Origin: Xestospongia muta
Taxonomy: Eukaryota; Porifera; Demospongiae; Haplosclerida; Petrosiidae
Length of the DNA: 64,000 nucleotides
NCBI GenBank assembly: GCA_963693285.1
Contig: OY848917.1
Span: forward strand, 21,334,245 to 21,398,244
Direction: 5' to 3'
Made by a program: the position numbers and the translations under genes
In this document: positions 46,990 through 59,600 of the stretch, in pieces
Layout of the letters: each line of letters opens with the position of its first letter
Position numbering within the stretch: the first letter of the stretch is position 1
The notes under the pieces: generated by a model
Databases searched by the model: none
Seen by the model: the letters and a program-made list of their open reading frames with translations, nothing else
What the model was told of the DNA's origin: nothing

Positions 46990-47640
46990 TACTTACCCAG
47001 ATTAGGTGTATCATCTAACCTTTCAGACACTAATAGGAGATATTTAATAAAACAAGGAGCTACTAACACTATACACACTATACACAAACCTTTAAAAAGT
47101 TGCTCAGATATCCTTTCAATATCACTTTCATTTAATGGTGGATAACCAAAATCCTATAATTCATTCAATATGATAGATGTTAATATGTCTCGTTAACCTA
47201 AAAACTAATTGCAGCAAGAAGGGAACTAGTTTGTGCTTATCAGGGATAGTATTTACCATATCTGGAGAACCTGCATAAAAAATAAAAATTAAAACACAGT
47301 AGCTAAGAAGTCATTGTAACATCAGTGATGTTTGTTCTTACATATACAGTATGTATTAGCTTGTATGCCTGACAATCTTAACTAAGCTGACTGTCAGCTA
47401 TTAGTCTTCTACTGACATTGCTTCTAATTATGTAATCTTATTCTGTGTTTCACTATGATATCAGTTTCTTCCAAGATAATTATAGGATAATTTTTTTTAA
47501 TTATAAATTTGTTACAATTCCAAAGTTTGATTGTACTATGTATGATATGATCATCAATTATATCAGTGACTTAATGAGGTTATATCATATTTTACATATG
47601 ATGCGGTCATCAATTATATAAGTAACCTAAGGAGGTTATA
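46990..47640 (-). pseudogene. Scrambled partial copy of the ankyrin-GTPase-death gene 3' end
   Basis: Exon 47,090-47,153 (NESDIERISEQLFK) matches exon 54,265-54,331. 47,262-47,410 matches the start of the death exon and its 5' intron (53,905-54,050). 47,205-47,230 (GCAGCAAGAAGGGAA) matches 53,513, and 47,535-47,640 (CATCAATTATATAAGTGACT-like words) matches 53,225-53,300. The order differs from the intact gene, and ~340 bp containing the death domain is missing. A decayed paralogous or tandem copy. Confidence 0.75.
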
Positions 47641-48175
47641 TAATTAGTTTTATTAGACTGACATACAATTATTGAATGATCATATTTCACAGTAAGAAGC
47701 TTAGCCACATCTTAGATGGAAGTAAATAGTATGGTTTGGTTACTTTCAAAGTCTAAGACCTATAAAATGGAGAATGGTATTGAATGTTAAAAGTAAGTTA
47801 TTAATATTACTTAAAATTAATATGTAATAATTTTTATAACTTCAATTTAGCATGCATATACAATTTGTTATGGAGATATAATAGATACGGAAGCCGCAGA
47901 CGGACATTCTTATTCCTATTTCCAATTTCTTATTCCTATTTCCAAATTCTTCCGCGCAGCTTCGTGTATTTGAAAATTCCAATTAAAGACCCAGTTGATG
48001 GGTTTCAAAGACCTAATTGATAGGTTTCCATTCCAATTAACTACCAAGTCGGTGAGTTCCAATTCCTCATTCCCTATTCCATTTTTGGCACGTGGGCCAT
48101 TTCTAATTTTTATTAGACTTTCTTATTTCAAATTTCCATTTTTAACATGTGCTTATACATTTTTATTCTTATAAA

Positions 48176-49881
48176 ATGGCTAGTACAGAGCTTGCTATTT
48201 TTAGTGGTATTCCTATATCTCCTCTTATGAATTCATCTGAATTTTCAAGAGATGTCAGTGGCATTCCTATGTCTCCTCTTATGAATTCCTCTGAATTTTC
48301 AAGAAATGAGCTAATACATTATTTTGCTATGTGTGGACTTTCTACTAATTCAATTGAAAAAATACTGACAGGAAAATTTGGTTACTCTATCACTAAGAGA
48401 CATATAAGAAGGATTAGAGCCAAATTAGGTGTCAGCCAAAAGTCAGAAGAGTCATCTATTATGAAAATATGTGATACCATTCAGGTATAAGCAATAATAT
48501 AGTTATATACTTAAAATGTTAAAGCATTTATTCTATTATAAGAAAGAATTACAATTTTCTGGTGGATTATTGGGATATAGATGTATGTGGAACCGATTGC
48601 GCATTACTCATCAGTTAAATGTCAGAAGGTTATACTTTATATATGTCCATTGTAGCTATTACAGATTATATAATATTATAGAGATACAGTCATGGTTTTG
48701 TTACCTTTAATGGATCCGGAAGGTTCCCAAGAAAGGAGTAGGCAGAGATTGAAAAGAAGGATATATCGTAGTAAGGTACGTAAACTATTTGCCATAATTC
48801 AATATAATTTATAAAAACTTTTAGGGTCCAAATTTTATTTGGCACTGTGATGGCTATGATAAATTAAAGCCATTTGGTATCACTATTCACGGCTGTATTG
48901 ATGGGTATGTTGGCGATATGCATGATTCCTTTATTTTTAAATTTTTTAACATAGGTACTCAAGAAGAATTATGTGGATGAAATGTGCAAGTACTAACAAT
49001 GATCCACACATTATTGCACAGTACTACTTAGATACAGTAAAAGCAATTAATGGTATAAGTTATGAAATAAGCTATAATATATATAAATTGATAACATATT
49101 TAGGTCTTCCTAGAGTAGTAAGAGCTGACAGAGGGACAGAAAACTCAATAATTGCCTATGTTCAACCAACATTAAGAAGTATTCATAATGATAGCTTGTC
49201 TGCTGAAATGAGTTTTAGATATGGTCGATCTAGCTCTAATCAGGTAAATACTTTAAATAAAACTTAAAAACATTGCTAATTATATAGAGAATTGAAGCTT
49301 GGTGGGCCTTCTTGAGATGCAGATTGACTGACTGGTGGATCCAATTTTTCCATGTAAGCTAAATCTTGCATATGGAGGAGCTATAATTCATTATAATAAA
49401 TTGCCAGGATTTGCAAATCAATGGCTGCTTTGATGATTCTTTGGAATACTTTGCAATTACTCAAACACATTTTTGTTAAATTTATAGTGAGACATCACGT
49501 TATTGCTTTGGACCAATAATTGAGAAGGAACTAGATGTTCTTGTGAATGAGTGGAATCATCACTATATTAGAAAAAGCAAATATTGTGAAACTATAGGTG
49601 GAATTCCTGAGATACTTTATTTTTTACCAGAACAATATGGTGAGTGTTATATGTTTCAGTCATAATAAATTTAAAACTTAAACTAGGAACCACAGACTAT
49701 AAATGCATACTCGATTATGCATTGTTACAGTATGCAGAAAATAATTATGGACACAAATCATCTTTAATTTAGAGTCTATGCTGACAAGTTTAAACTTGAT
49801 GAAAGTATTAGTACACCCACCACACCAAATGAAGCACTCCAATTATTTTTGCAGTTATTACAAGACATTGAAATTATGTAA
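48176..49881 (+). CDS. Integrase-type (DDE) transposase, about ten short-intron exons
   Basis: ATG at 48,176. Exons 48,176-48,484, 48,543-48,628, 48,682-48,775, 48,825-48,904, 48,955-49,052, 49,104-49,243 and 49,288-49,353 join through GT-AG introns of about 50 bp into 291 open codons. Exon 1 has a helix-turn-helix-like NSIEKILTGKFGYSITKRHI. Then come GGLLGYRCMWNRLRITHQLN and RRIYRSKGPNFIWHCDGYDK (first Asp), HGCIDGYSRRIMWMK, VVRADRGTEN (second Asp) and NQRIEAWWAFLRCRL (Glu). Downstream pieces at 49,408-49,470, 49,488-49,639 (ELDVLVNEWNHHYIRKSKYC) and 49,687-49,881 complete the C-terminus. The junction near 49,470-49,488 lacks a normal splice pair, so one defect or misread is possible. The catalytic triad is present. 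Confidence 0.85.
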
Positions 49882-49973
49882 AACTAATTTTTGATTAATA
49901 AACTCAATGATATTAAATACAGAATAGTACCAAGTCATGTCTTTTAATCCAAATACATTGCTAACAAAGTAAT

Positions 49974-50669
49974 TTAATTCTTAAAGTATGCCAACTCTGG
50001 CATAAAGTCCAGATTTAATTGGAACCCAAACTGCCTTTCATCACATAATGGGCACTCAAGAATTGGATCTCGATAATAAACAATTGTATCATCTGGTAGT
50101 ATGCAATCTGTCTCCTCTAAAGGTGCAAGAAACTCCTTTTGACAGGTGACACAATTTTTTATGACAGGCTTGGTGTATCCTGTTAAAATTATATCATCAT
50201 TCATATATTACATTATATTCTTACTGATTGGTTCTGTTTTGTCTTGATCTTGAGCTGATACAGGAGAATCAGTGACAGTGTATTTAGTATGTTGCTTTAA
50301 GAATATAAAATCATAATAGAGCCATTCTTGTATGTAACTTACTTCAGTAGATTTAAGCATTACATATAATTTAAATTTACTAGGTTGATAGCCATGATCT
50401 TTCATAAAATCATAGATATTCCAGTTATCTTTGTCTTCAATATGAAATGGTATTCCTGAAGTTCCACATAGGCAGTATAATTCAAGGTCATCAGTTTCTT
50501 CCTTGAAGAATAGCTCTTTCCCAAGTTTAATAACATCTTCGTAGTTTGATGATCTCATAAAATCTACAATACGAGGTGATGGTAGGTGTTTCTTTTTTAC
50601 TCCTCTGTCTAGTTCAGAAACATAAATCATTCCTCCAAAATGGATCTAGTATGAAAAGTAAACAATATA

Positions 50670-50733
<64 letters not shown>

Positions 50734-51450
50734 TATGTGTGTGTGTGTGTGTGGGTATATTTGTATATATATATAAATATATATAAATATATGCATACAT
50801 ACATAACTAATTCTAATTATATACCAATAAACTACAACAGTTCCCTATACAGGATATGACTGCTTGTAAATTAATAATTACTACTTACAGCAATTAATTG
50901 TTTTTCTTCATATTTCTTTACACAAGACTTTGTAGAGTAAGGTTCTTGATTGTACTTTTTAGACTTAATTGTTTTCATTTTAGCATGAAATGATTCAAAC
51001 AGCTCTTGTCTTGAGAGTGTACCTTAATTTTTTCATAATAAAGCAAACATAATTACTTTAACATACTTGTCCCATCACCACTTGTCCCACTGGTACTGCT
51101 AGTATCAGAACCCAAGCCTGATACATCTCTAGTAACTACACACACAAAAAATTATACTTATATATATATGTATATATATATATAAATACACACACATACA
51201 TATATATACGATACAAGACGTCATAGACATTAAGTTGCTACTTGTATATACCTTTCACTTTTTCTTCCCATAGCCTAGCAATGATGGAGTATTGTCCAAT
51301 TTTTATTCCTCTATCCAGAAACAGTTTAAGATCATCCATGCGAAGATGAAAAAATTGCTCTTCTCCCAATATATCTTCTTTTTCAAGCAAATCTATACTT
51401 TCTCGTTTTACACCTCTCATGACTAAAGATTCCCTGAATTCAGAATCCAT
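49974..51450 (-). CDS. Transposon companion protein: SAM-like domain plus CxxC ribbon, 326 residues
   Basis: Six exons (51,252-51,450, 51,067-51,135, 50,889-51,022, 50,343-50,645, 50,225-50,294, 49,974-50,179), every junction GT-AG. All phases agree, giving 326 codons plus stop without interruption. The ATG at 51,448 starts a ~65-residue SAM-like helical domain ([39 protein letters not shown]). Next are a Ser/Thr/Gly linker ([14 protein letters not shown]), a middle domain ([34 protein letters not shown]) and a C-terminal pair CVTC and CPLC that could bind zinc. SAM domains usually oligomerise or bind RNA or partners. The role here is unknown. It lies between the transposase end and the right terminal repeat, so it is element-encoded. 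TA microsatellites sit in its introns at 50,668-50,790 and near 51,160-51,205. Confidence 0.82.
50668..50790. repeat. (TA)n/(TG)n microsatellite in an intron of the companion gene
   Basis: TATATA and GTGTGT tracts within the intron between exons 50,889-51,022 and 50,343-50,645. Repetitive Y/I peptides here are not genes. Confidence 0.95.
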
Positions 51451-51669
51451 GCTAACAATCTGTTTACAAACAAACTAACCAACCACGTGCTAAAACAGGA
51501 AAATGGCACACGTGAAACCTCGTGTATTTTTAAAAAGGAAGTTCTGATTCATACGGAAGAAAAAGAATAATTATAAAGGGTCAATAATTAATTTTTCAAA
51601 TACGCGAAGGTGGACGGAAGAAATAGGAAATAGGAATTGGAATGTCCGTCTGAGGCTTCCGTAAATAGA

Positions 51670-53609
51670 AGATCAATTCTATTACAATAATTTTCTAATA
51701 TTTGAATTTTTATTCACCCAACAACCTGTTGTTCTCTAAACACCTAATTACATATAACAATGTAACTTTGATGTTAGAAACTTAATTTATATTATTATTT
51801 GCTTTCTTTTAACTAATTTTTGCAAAAGCCTTTTACAAGGAATAATACATTCTGCGGTTTATTGAAGAAGTATTAAGGTTAGGAGTCTTCATAGATTAGG
51901 TGACAGACAGAGACTAGAGTTCTTTTCTGAGATTAAAAGTTTATAATAACATAGCTACTGTAAGATCATTTGTTATAAATCTCACCAAATTATTGTACAG
52001 GTAACATATTCAGTAGAGGTCAATACTAATGACAAGGCTAAAAGCGAACTAAGAAGATTAAAAAAGCATTCCAATTTTCATAGACTCTTTGATGATTAAT
52101 TATAATGTTGTCTGTCAACATTCAACAATAAAGTTTGTTTGGTAATTGACCTGTGATATACTCTAACTAAACTAAAGAATAAAAGGAATAATAACATTTG
52201 TTATTACAGAAATAAAAATCAAAACAAAGATACAATGCAAATTGTATGAGGATTGCCTTTCATTGCAGCTGTAAGTACTCACAATATTATAATGACAATG
52301 GCATTGCAATATTAGGCTGTTAGAAGCACTGATATTGAAGGATATCATTACTGTTCTTCTAATATAGTACTAGGATACAGAATGTATTATATGATTGCAT
52401 AGTTAGAGTGATTTTATATTGATGCTGTAGGAAGTAATGAAAGTTAAACAAATGGAACCTTAAATGATGTATTTCTTGAAACTCTTATTTAAACTAGCAA
52501 TTCAAGCCATTCTCTTTTTTAGAGATGGAATTAGTGAAGGACAGTTTGATGCAGTAAGTTTTAAAATAATTTTTGATACACTGTAAATAGACAAAATTAA
52601 TTGTTCTTTAACATCAGTGTTTAGTAAAAATGCTATGAGATGACAACAAAGTATTGTATTCAGGCTAATATGTAGTGTATTATACAAGACTGTGTTTGTG
52701 AATCAGAACTACCAACTGTTCTATTAAGTACAGGCTATTATAACAAAGTTTCTAGTGAATTAGCAAATTCTAATGACAAACAATTCAATAAAAACTACAT
52801 TGAGTTAAGTAACAAGCTATAACTATGTATATCACAACAATTACTACACTGGCTGTAATTTTGGTTAAGTGCCATGTTGATACTGTTTAGCTTATGTTTT
52901 CATTGGAATTAAATTTTCATTAAGCATCTGACATCCAAAATTAATTAACTTTGTGATAAATAAACAGGAAGCAAACTCAACAATTATATCTCATGTAAAT
53001 CTGCATAACAAAATTTATATCCAATAACAAGTTGACTATATTGTATGTAGTGGTTCAGTATTATTATTGACTTCCTCTAATTTATTATTGTTTACTGTAC
53101 TATGCCATGTAATTTATTGTGTTTTACTACTAAGTCAGATTAAATGAAATAGGAACCATTCAAGAAATATGGCAAAGGAGGGAGTGATTACTGTTGTCTA
53201 ATAATATTTCTAAATGTTCAAAAGTATGACATGATCATCAATTATATAGGTGACTTAATGAGGTTATATCATATTTTAAGTATGATATGATCATCAATGA
53301 TATAAGTGACTTAATGAAGTTATATCAGAAAATAGTTTAGTCAGTGGAACAAGGATCATTGAGATATTAAATGACTTTACTAGATTATTGACATATTTTA
53401 AGTTATTACATCCAAGACAATTGCAGTAAAATCTATCTAGTGGTCATCTTTCAATATACACTCCTCCCTGGTACCCTCCCACTTTTAATAATATTATCAT
53501 TACAAAAAAATCTAATTGCAGCAAGAAGGGAAGTTACATAATAATATTTGTATTATGTAAAAAATGTTTTAAACTATAAAGCACTAGTAGTAGATATAGG
53601 GTAGTTTAG
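51670..53609. other. Unassigned region 3' of the death-domain gene
   Basis: AT-rich, no supported exon. At 53,213-53,330 a ~57 bp repeat (ATGATCATCAATTATATAGG and variant) occurs twice and matches 47,535-47,640. The terminal part may be 3' untranslated sequence of the gene ending at 53,610. Confidence 0.5.
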
Positions 53610-56600
53610 TTATTGACGTCTGGGGAGACCTAGATGGTCACGTATTTCATTAGCTTTTGCTAAGTTATCAATGAACTTTCCCTCAAGAGTAGAGATCATT
53701 GTCTTCCAGGTAACAGGTGATGACTGAGAAGTCAACCAGGTGTTGATTACTTGAATGAGTTTAAATTTGTTATTTTCTGGATTCTTTTGTAAACCATTCA
53801 AAACATCGTCGGAAACTCTTAAAGCTGTGCCAATTACATACCATTGGTGACTGATATCAGCTAATAACTCGAGTAGATTGTGTTTATCTGGGGCAGTATT
53901 TTCAACATCTGGAGAACCTGCATAAAAAATTAAACACAGTAGCTAGAAGTCATTGTAACATTAGTATTTTTGTTCTTACACATACTTGTATAGCTAGCTT
54001 ATAATTATAAGCTTGTATAGCTAGCTTATAATCTTAAATAAGCTGACATTTAAAAGTACATGTAATAACAAAGAAAATCCTGTGTAAGTTTTATATAATT
54101 GTTTATGATACTTTAATGTATGCATATATAAATTTAATAATACATTACACATGTATAGATGGTTTAACAAGTAAGACTGATGTATACTATCTTATCTAAA
54201 CTTTCAGATACTAATAAGAGATATTATTTAATAAAAGAAGGAACCACTAACACTATACACAAACCTTTAAAAAGGAGTTTCTCAGATATCCTTTCAATAT
54301 CGCACTCATTTAATGAAGGATAAGCAAGATCCTATAACAGAATGTGCTATAAATACGATGCAGTACAAAATGCATTGTAAGTAAGATCCAGTACAGAATG
54401 TGGCATAAGTATTGTGCTATACAGAATGTGGTATAAATATGATCCAGTACAAAATGTGGTAAATTATGATGCAGTACAAAATGTATGACACATGACATTA
54501 CATTTATTGTATGATCAAACTAACATATACTTACCAAAGGATTACGTCCAGCAAACACACTAAGTTGACAGCAACGTTCCTTTACTGACATGTGACTTGA
54601 TGATAAGAGAGACGATGGGAAATAAGAACATTTATTTACTGTGTGTTGAAGGTGGTCTTCTCTAAGCGACAATTCATCACTGAAAAGTGCTTTTGTGACT
54701 GAAGGAGCAATGCAAAAAAAAGGGTCATAAACTCCTATAATCTCTTCAATGCGCACCTTCTTGGTGTCGCTGTCATCTCTAACAATACCTTTTGTAAGGA
54801 CTGATCGAGCAACGTTTTTAATATTATAAAGTGTGCGTTTGTCCATGATAAGACTACGAGCTTTTCCTACTTCGCTAGGAGCAATGAGGTACTCCTCACA
54901 TTTAAATGAGTGCATCTTACTTTTTAACTCTAATATGGTCTGAACAACGTCATTGAAAACTTTGTGGCTGTTTTCAATGTCATTCACTGATGTAATTACT
55001 GTAACACAACGATAGTGCTCTGTTACTTCGACAATAACTTCAACTTCATCATCATTCTCCCAATAAATACCATTTGTCCATACATCACATCGACGAGCTA
55101 ACATTAGGATTTGTGGATCATCAGCAAGTTTTCCAGCTTTATAATGGCGTGGAAGACAAAAAATGTAAGAAAGGCTAAAAAGGAGAAGATGAAGAAATCG
55201 TGTTGAGAGGAATTGGTTAGGATCAGGACACCAGAGGCACCATCCCAACCCATTTTCTATTTTAATATCTGTGGGGGGTGTACCATGAATGAGGGATGGA
55301 AAAAACAACAGCTCATCTGATGGCAGAGGAATTGAAGCTGATATATTGGTTTTGAACATTTGTAGCGTATTAGATTCTAAAACATGACAGAACTGAAGAC
55401 TTTTAAGGAATCCAATTAACATATGAATATCGTGCTTTGGAAATAATCTTTGCAGAACAGACGTAGGCACAATGCCAGTATTACTAGCAATATTTTGATG
55501 GACATGTTCAATTTCTTTTGGAGCAAAAAGGACACCATTGACTTCAACAAGAAGAGCAGCTCTGTCAATAACTACCCAACTTTGAGCATCATCCTCATTT
55601 TTAAGGAATAAGATGAGACCTTTGTCACTTAAAGTGGTTAGAAATTCCAATAAGACTGACTTTTCTGAAGGAAGTGAAGGCTCATCACGCTCTCTTAATT
55701 TGATACATAGATTCTTTAGGCTAATAGCTACAATATTCTCTTTGCTTCGAAGCAATTGCAAAAATGAAAATTTAACGTGGCAATAGAAACTAATTTTATC
55801 AGATCGATCAAGTATAGCTTTGCAGCTATAAGAAAGCATAGCAACAAACTCCTTGACACCTTTTCCTCCAGGACGATGACATTCCATAGGTAAGAACCCA
55901 ACACATTCTTGTGAATGATCAGCTTTTTCAGCAACTTCAGCAACTACTTTTGAAATTTCCTCATAACCACCAGTCATCTCATCAAGTCGACTTCCAATAA
56001 CAAGTATTTGAGATGGCCTTGAGCTGGATAATTGAAGACTGACATTCTTTATAAAATTAAACCAGTAATATAAATCATACTTAATCATGCAGAGATCATC
56101 AGTCATCTTAGAAAGTATGGCAAAAACAGCAGGTGTGTTTAGCATGAGATTTTCAAGAATTGCTGCATGACTACTGTAATATTCCTTATGCCCTGCAAGA
56201 TCATAAAGGACAATGTTTCCCACTTCGTGACTTGAAAAGGTATGTGCATTAATCCCAGTAGTAAGTAAATCTACTGGAATAGGATCAGATGTGTCAAACA
56301 CATAGTTAGGTGGCTTCTTAGCTCGTTCCATAATGACTGCTGCAAGTGAACTTTTACCTGCACCAGTGTTACCACAAAAAAAGACTTTGCTGTAAGATTC
56401 TACAGGAAAGTCTTTTCGACATTGTTCAAATGGCTCAAACATCTTTAAAATACCAAAGCGATTTACATTGTCACGATAAACAAGTTCCATCGCTGTTTGA
56501 TCACGTTGGTTCTTAGCCATTGGGTTGACCTTTCCTGATGACAAAAGGGATTTCACAACATCACCATAACAACCCTTGCAAGCAGCATGAAGGGGTGTAT

Positions 56601-59600
56601 TACCAAACTAAAAAATAAAATGTATTTCCAGTAAACTGTAGTAATTGACATTCTATTTATTTCAGATCAAACATGACAATTAGAATACTTCATTTATACC
56701 TAAATTTGAAAGAATTTTGTATGTATTTTAATTATTATGTCACAAACCAACATTAATATTTTTGTACTAACTAAAACATTGGTAGAATATTTCTAAAGAA
56801 ATGAGAATTACATTGATCTAATCAATTGTGCTCTTACTTTCTATAATAATGATTTGAGTAAGCCAGTTAAAATTGCTTAGGATACAGTTTATGTTATACA
56901 TTAATTTGATCTTATTTAATAAATAAATCATAAATGTATGTCACTACTTACATAATCAGCAATGTCAGGGTTAGCATTGTTATTAAGAAGAAGCTGAACA
57001 TATTCATTATTGCCTTCCTTAGATGCAATGTACAAAGCAGTTTGGCCATTCTATGTAAATGTAAAAGGACAAATAACAAATGATTGTTAGTGTATATATA
57101 AATGACAAAAAGTGTTTCAATAAAATGATGCATCATTCCTTCTAACTATAGAAATTATGAGAGAGACATTATTTAATATAATAACAATATTAAACTACTT
57201 ATTAATAATTTATCAGGAAAAACTTTTAATGTAGTGAACTTTCCGACATTGTTGATACAGATTAGACGATAATTATCTAAATGAGTCGTAGTCTTTATAA
57301 TTGGGCTATCGTATGCTTACATTATGAACACAGTTAAGTCAAACTATAAGTATTACTAAGTGGCAGAGGTTGTTTGTTGTAACATGTTAAAGTTGATATG
57401 ATACAAATGAGTTCAAAGTGTCAACAAACTGCTTCAACTTTTTAAATGACTGTATCAGAATATAGCATAGCACTGTATCAGATACAACATAGCTGCCACA
57501 TCACTTTGAACTTACATGGTAATCACATAAGCCACAAACACATTTTAATTATTTTAATACAACAGATCTAATCGATTGTGTCTTACTTTCTATGATAATG
57601 TTTAAGTAAGCCAGTTAAAATGTTTTAGGACATAATATATGCTATACATTAATTTTATCTCATTTAATGAATAAACCATAAATGTATGTCACAACTTACA
57701 TAATTAGTAATGTCAGGGTTAGCACCATTATTAAGTAAGCCAGTTAAAATGTTTTAGGACATAATATATGCTATACATTAATTTTATCTCATTTAATGAA
57801 TAAACCATAAATGTATGTCACAACTTACATAATTAGTAATGTCAGGGTTAGCACCATTATTAAGAAGAAGCTGAACACATTCATTATTCCCTTCCTTAGA
57901 TGCAATGTACAAAGCAGTTTGGCCATTCTATGTAAATGTAAAAGGACAAATAACAAATGATTGTTAGTGTATATATAAATGATAAAAAGTGTTTCAATTA
58001 AATGATGCATCATTCCTTCTAACTATAGAAATTATGAGAGAGAGGTTCTTTAATATAATAACAATATTAGACTATTTATTAATAATTTATCAGGAAAAAC
58101 TTTTAATGTAGTGAACTTTCCGACATTGTTGATACAGATTAGACGATAATTATCTAAATGAGTCGTAGTCTTTATAATTGGGCTATCGTATGCTTACATT
58201 ATGAACACAGTTAAGTCAAACTATAAGTATTACTAAGTGGCAGAGGTTGTTTGTTGTAACATGTTAAAGTTGATATGATACAAATGAGTTCAAAGTGTCA
58301 ACAAACTGCTTCAACTTTTTAAATGACTGTATCAGAATATAGCATAGCACTGTATCAGATACAACATAGCTGCCACATCACTTTGAACTTACATGGTAAT
58401 CACATAAGCCACAAACACATTTTAATTATTTTAATACAACAGATCTAATCGATTGTGTCTTACTTTCTATGATAATGTTTAAGTAAGCCAGTTAAAATGT
58501 TTTAGGACATAATATATGCTATACATTAATTTTATCTCATTTAATGAATAAACCATAAATGTATGTCACAACTTACATAATTAGTAATGTCAGGGTTAGC
58601 ACCATTATTAAGTAAGCCAGTTAAAATGTTTTAGGACATAATATATGCTATACATTAATTTTATCTCATTTAATGAATAAACCATAAATGTATGTCACAA
58701 CTTACATAATTAGTAATGTCAGGGTTAGCACCATTATTAAGAAGAAGCTGAACACATTCATTATTCCCTTCCTTAGATGCAATGTACAAAGCAGTTTGGC
58801 CATTCTATGTAAATGTAAAAGGACAAATAACAAATGATTGTTAGTGTATATATAAATGACAAAAAGTGTTTCAATAAAATGATGCATCATTCCTTCTAAC
58901 TACAGAAATTATGAGAGAGACATTCTTTAATATAATAACAATATTAGACTACTTATTAATAATTTATCAGGAAAAACTTTTAATGTAGTGAACTTTTCGA
59001 CATTGTTGATACAGATTAAATGATAATTATCTAAATGAGTCGTAATCTTTATAATTGGGCTGTTGTGTCAAACTATAACTATTACTAAGTGTCAGAGGTT
59101 GTTTGTTATAATATGTTAAAGTTGATATGATACAAACGAGTTCAAAGTGTCAGCAAATTGATTCAACTTATGAAATGATTGTATCAGATACAACGACGCT
59201 ATCTCATCACTTTAAATTTCCATGGTAATCACTTAAGCCACAAACACATTTTAATTATTTTAATACAACTTAGATCATACTGTATTGCACATGTGCTTTG
59301 CTGTGACATTAACAACCCATGGGTCTGTTAGCCATTGGGTTTGTTTACATTACAGCACCTGTATCTGCCATATAACCCTCATGGTTGTGTATGTATACTT
59401 AACACTATCAATTACAAATCAGCATACTTCGTCTCCAATGTTAATATTAGCTCCCCTGGACAAAGCATCCTTGGTACCTTCCAAATTCCCTTTTCTTAAA
59501 GACTCTAAAAGTAAAGTGTCCTAAATAGAAAGGTAAAATTTCTTACTTTTAACAGAATACTATTACAGAATTTTAAGATGTACATACACTCACATAGAAC

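Larger units (their letters stand above)
47886..51663. mobile_element. IS3EU-like integrase-type DNA transposon, 3.8 kb, two convergent genes
   Basis: Terminal inverted repeats start TACGGAAGCC and continue CAGACGGACATTC at both ends, followed by further TTCCTATTTCC-rich similarity. AATAGA is duplicated at both flanks (47,880-47,885 and 51,664-51,669), a 6 bp target duplication. It carries a plus-strand integrase-type transposase (48,176-49,881) and a minus-strand companion gene (49,974-51,450), tail to tail with ~90 bp between stops. 6 bp duplications and a transposase related to retroviral/IS3-type integrases fit what is described for IS3EU elements. That family name is inference from memory of the class. 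The companion gene is completely open, so the copy is probably young. Confidence 0.88.

Noticed and set aside
46958..47000. Fusion of the death-gene fragment to the AATF exon across the transposon
   Set aside because: Joining the flanks gives a tiny ~38 bp intron, but the frames do not agree (a TAA follows within six codons), so a real fusion transcript is unlikely.
54310..54498. Minus-strand frame with repeated HFVLH words
   Set aside because: It reads a degenerate ~35-40 bp tandem repeat in an intron.
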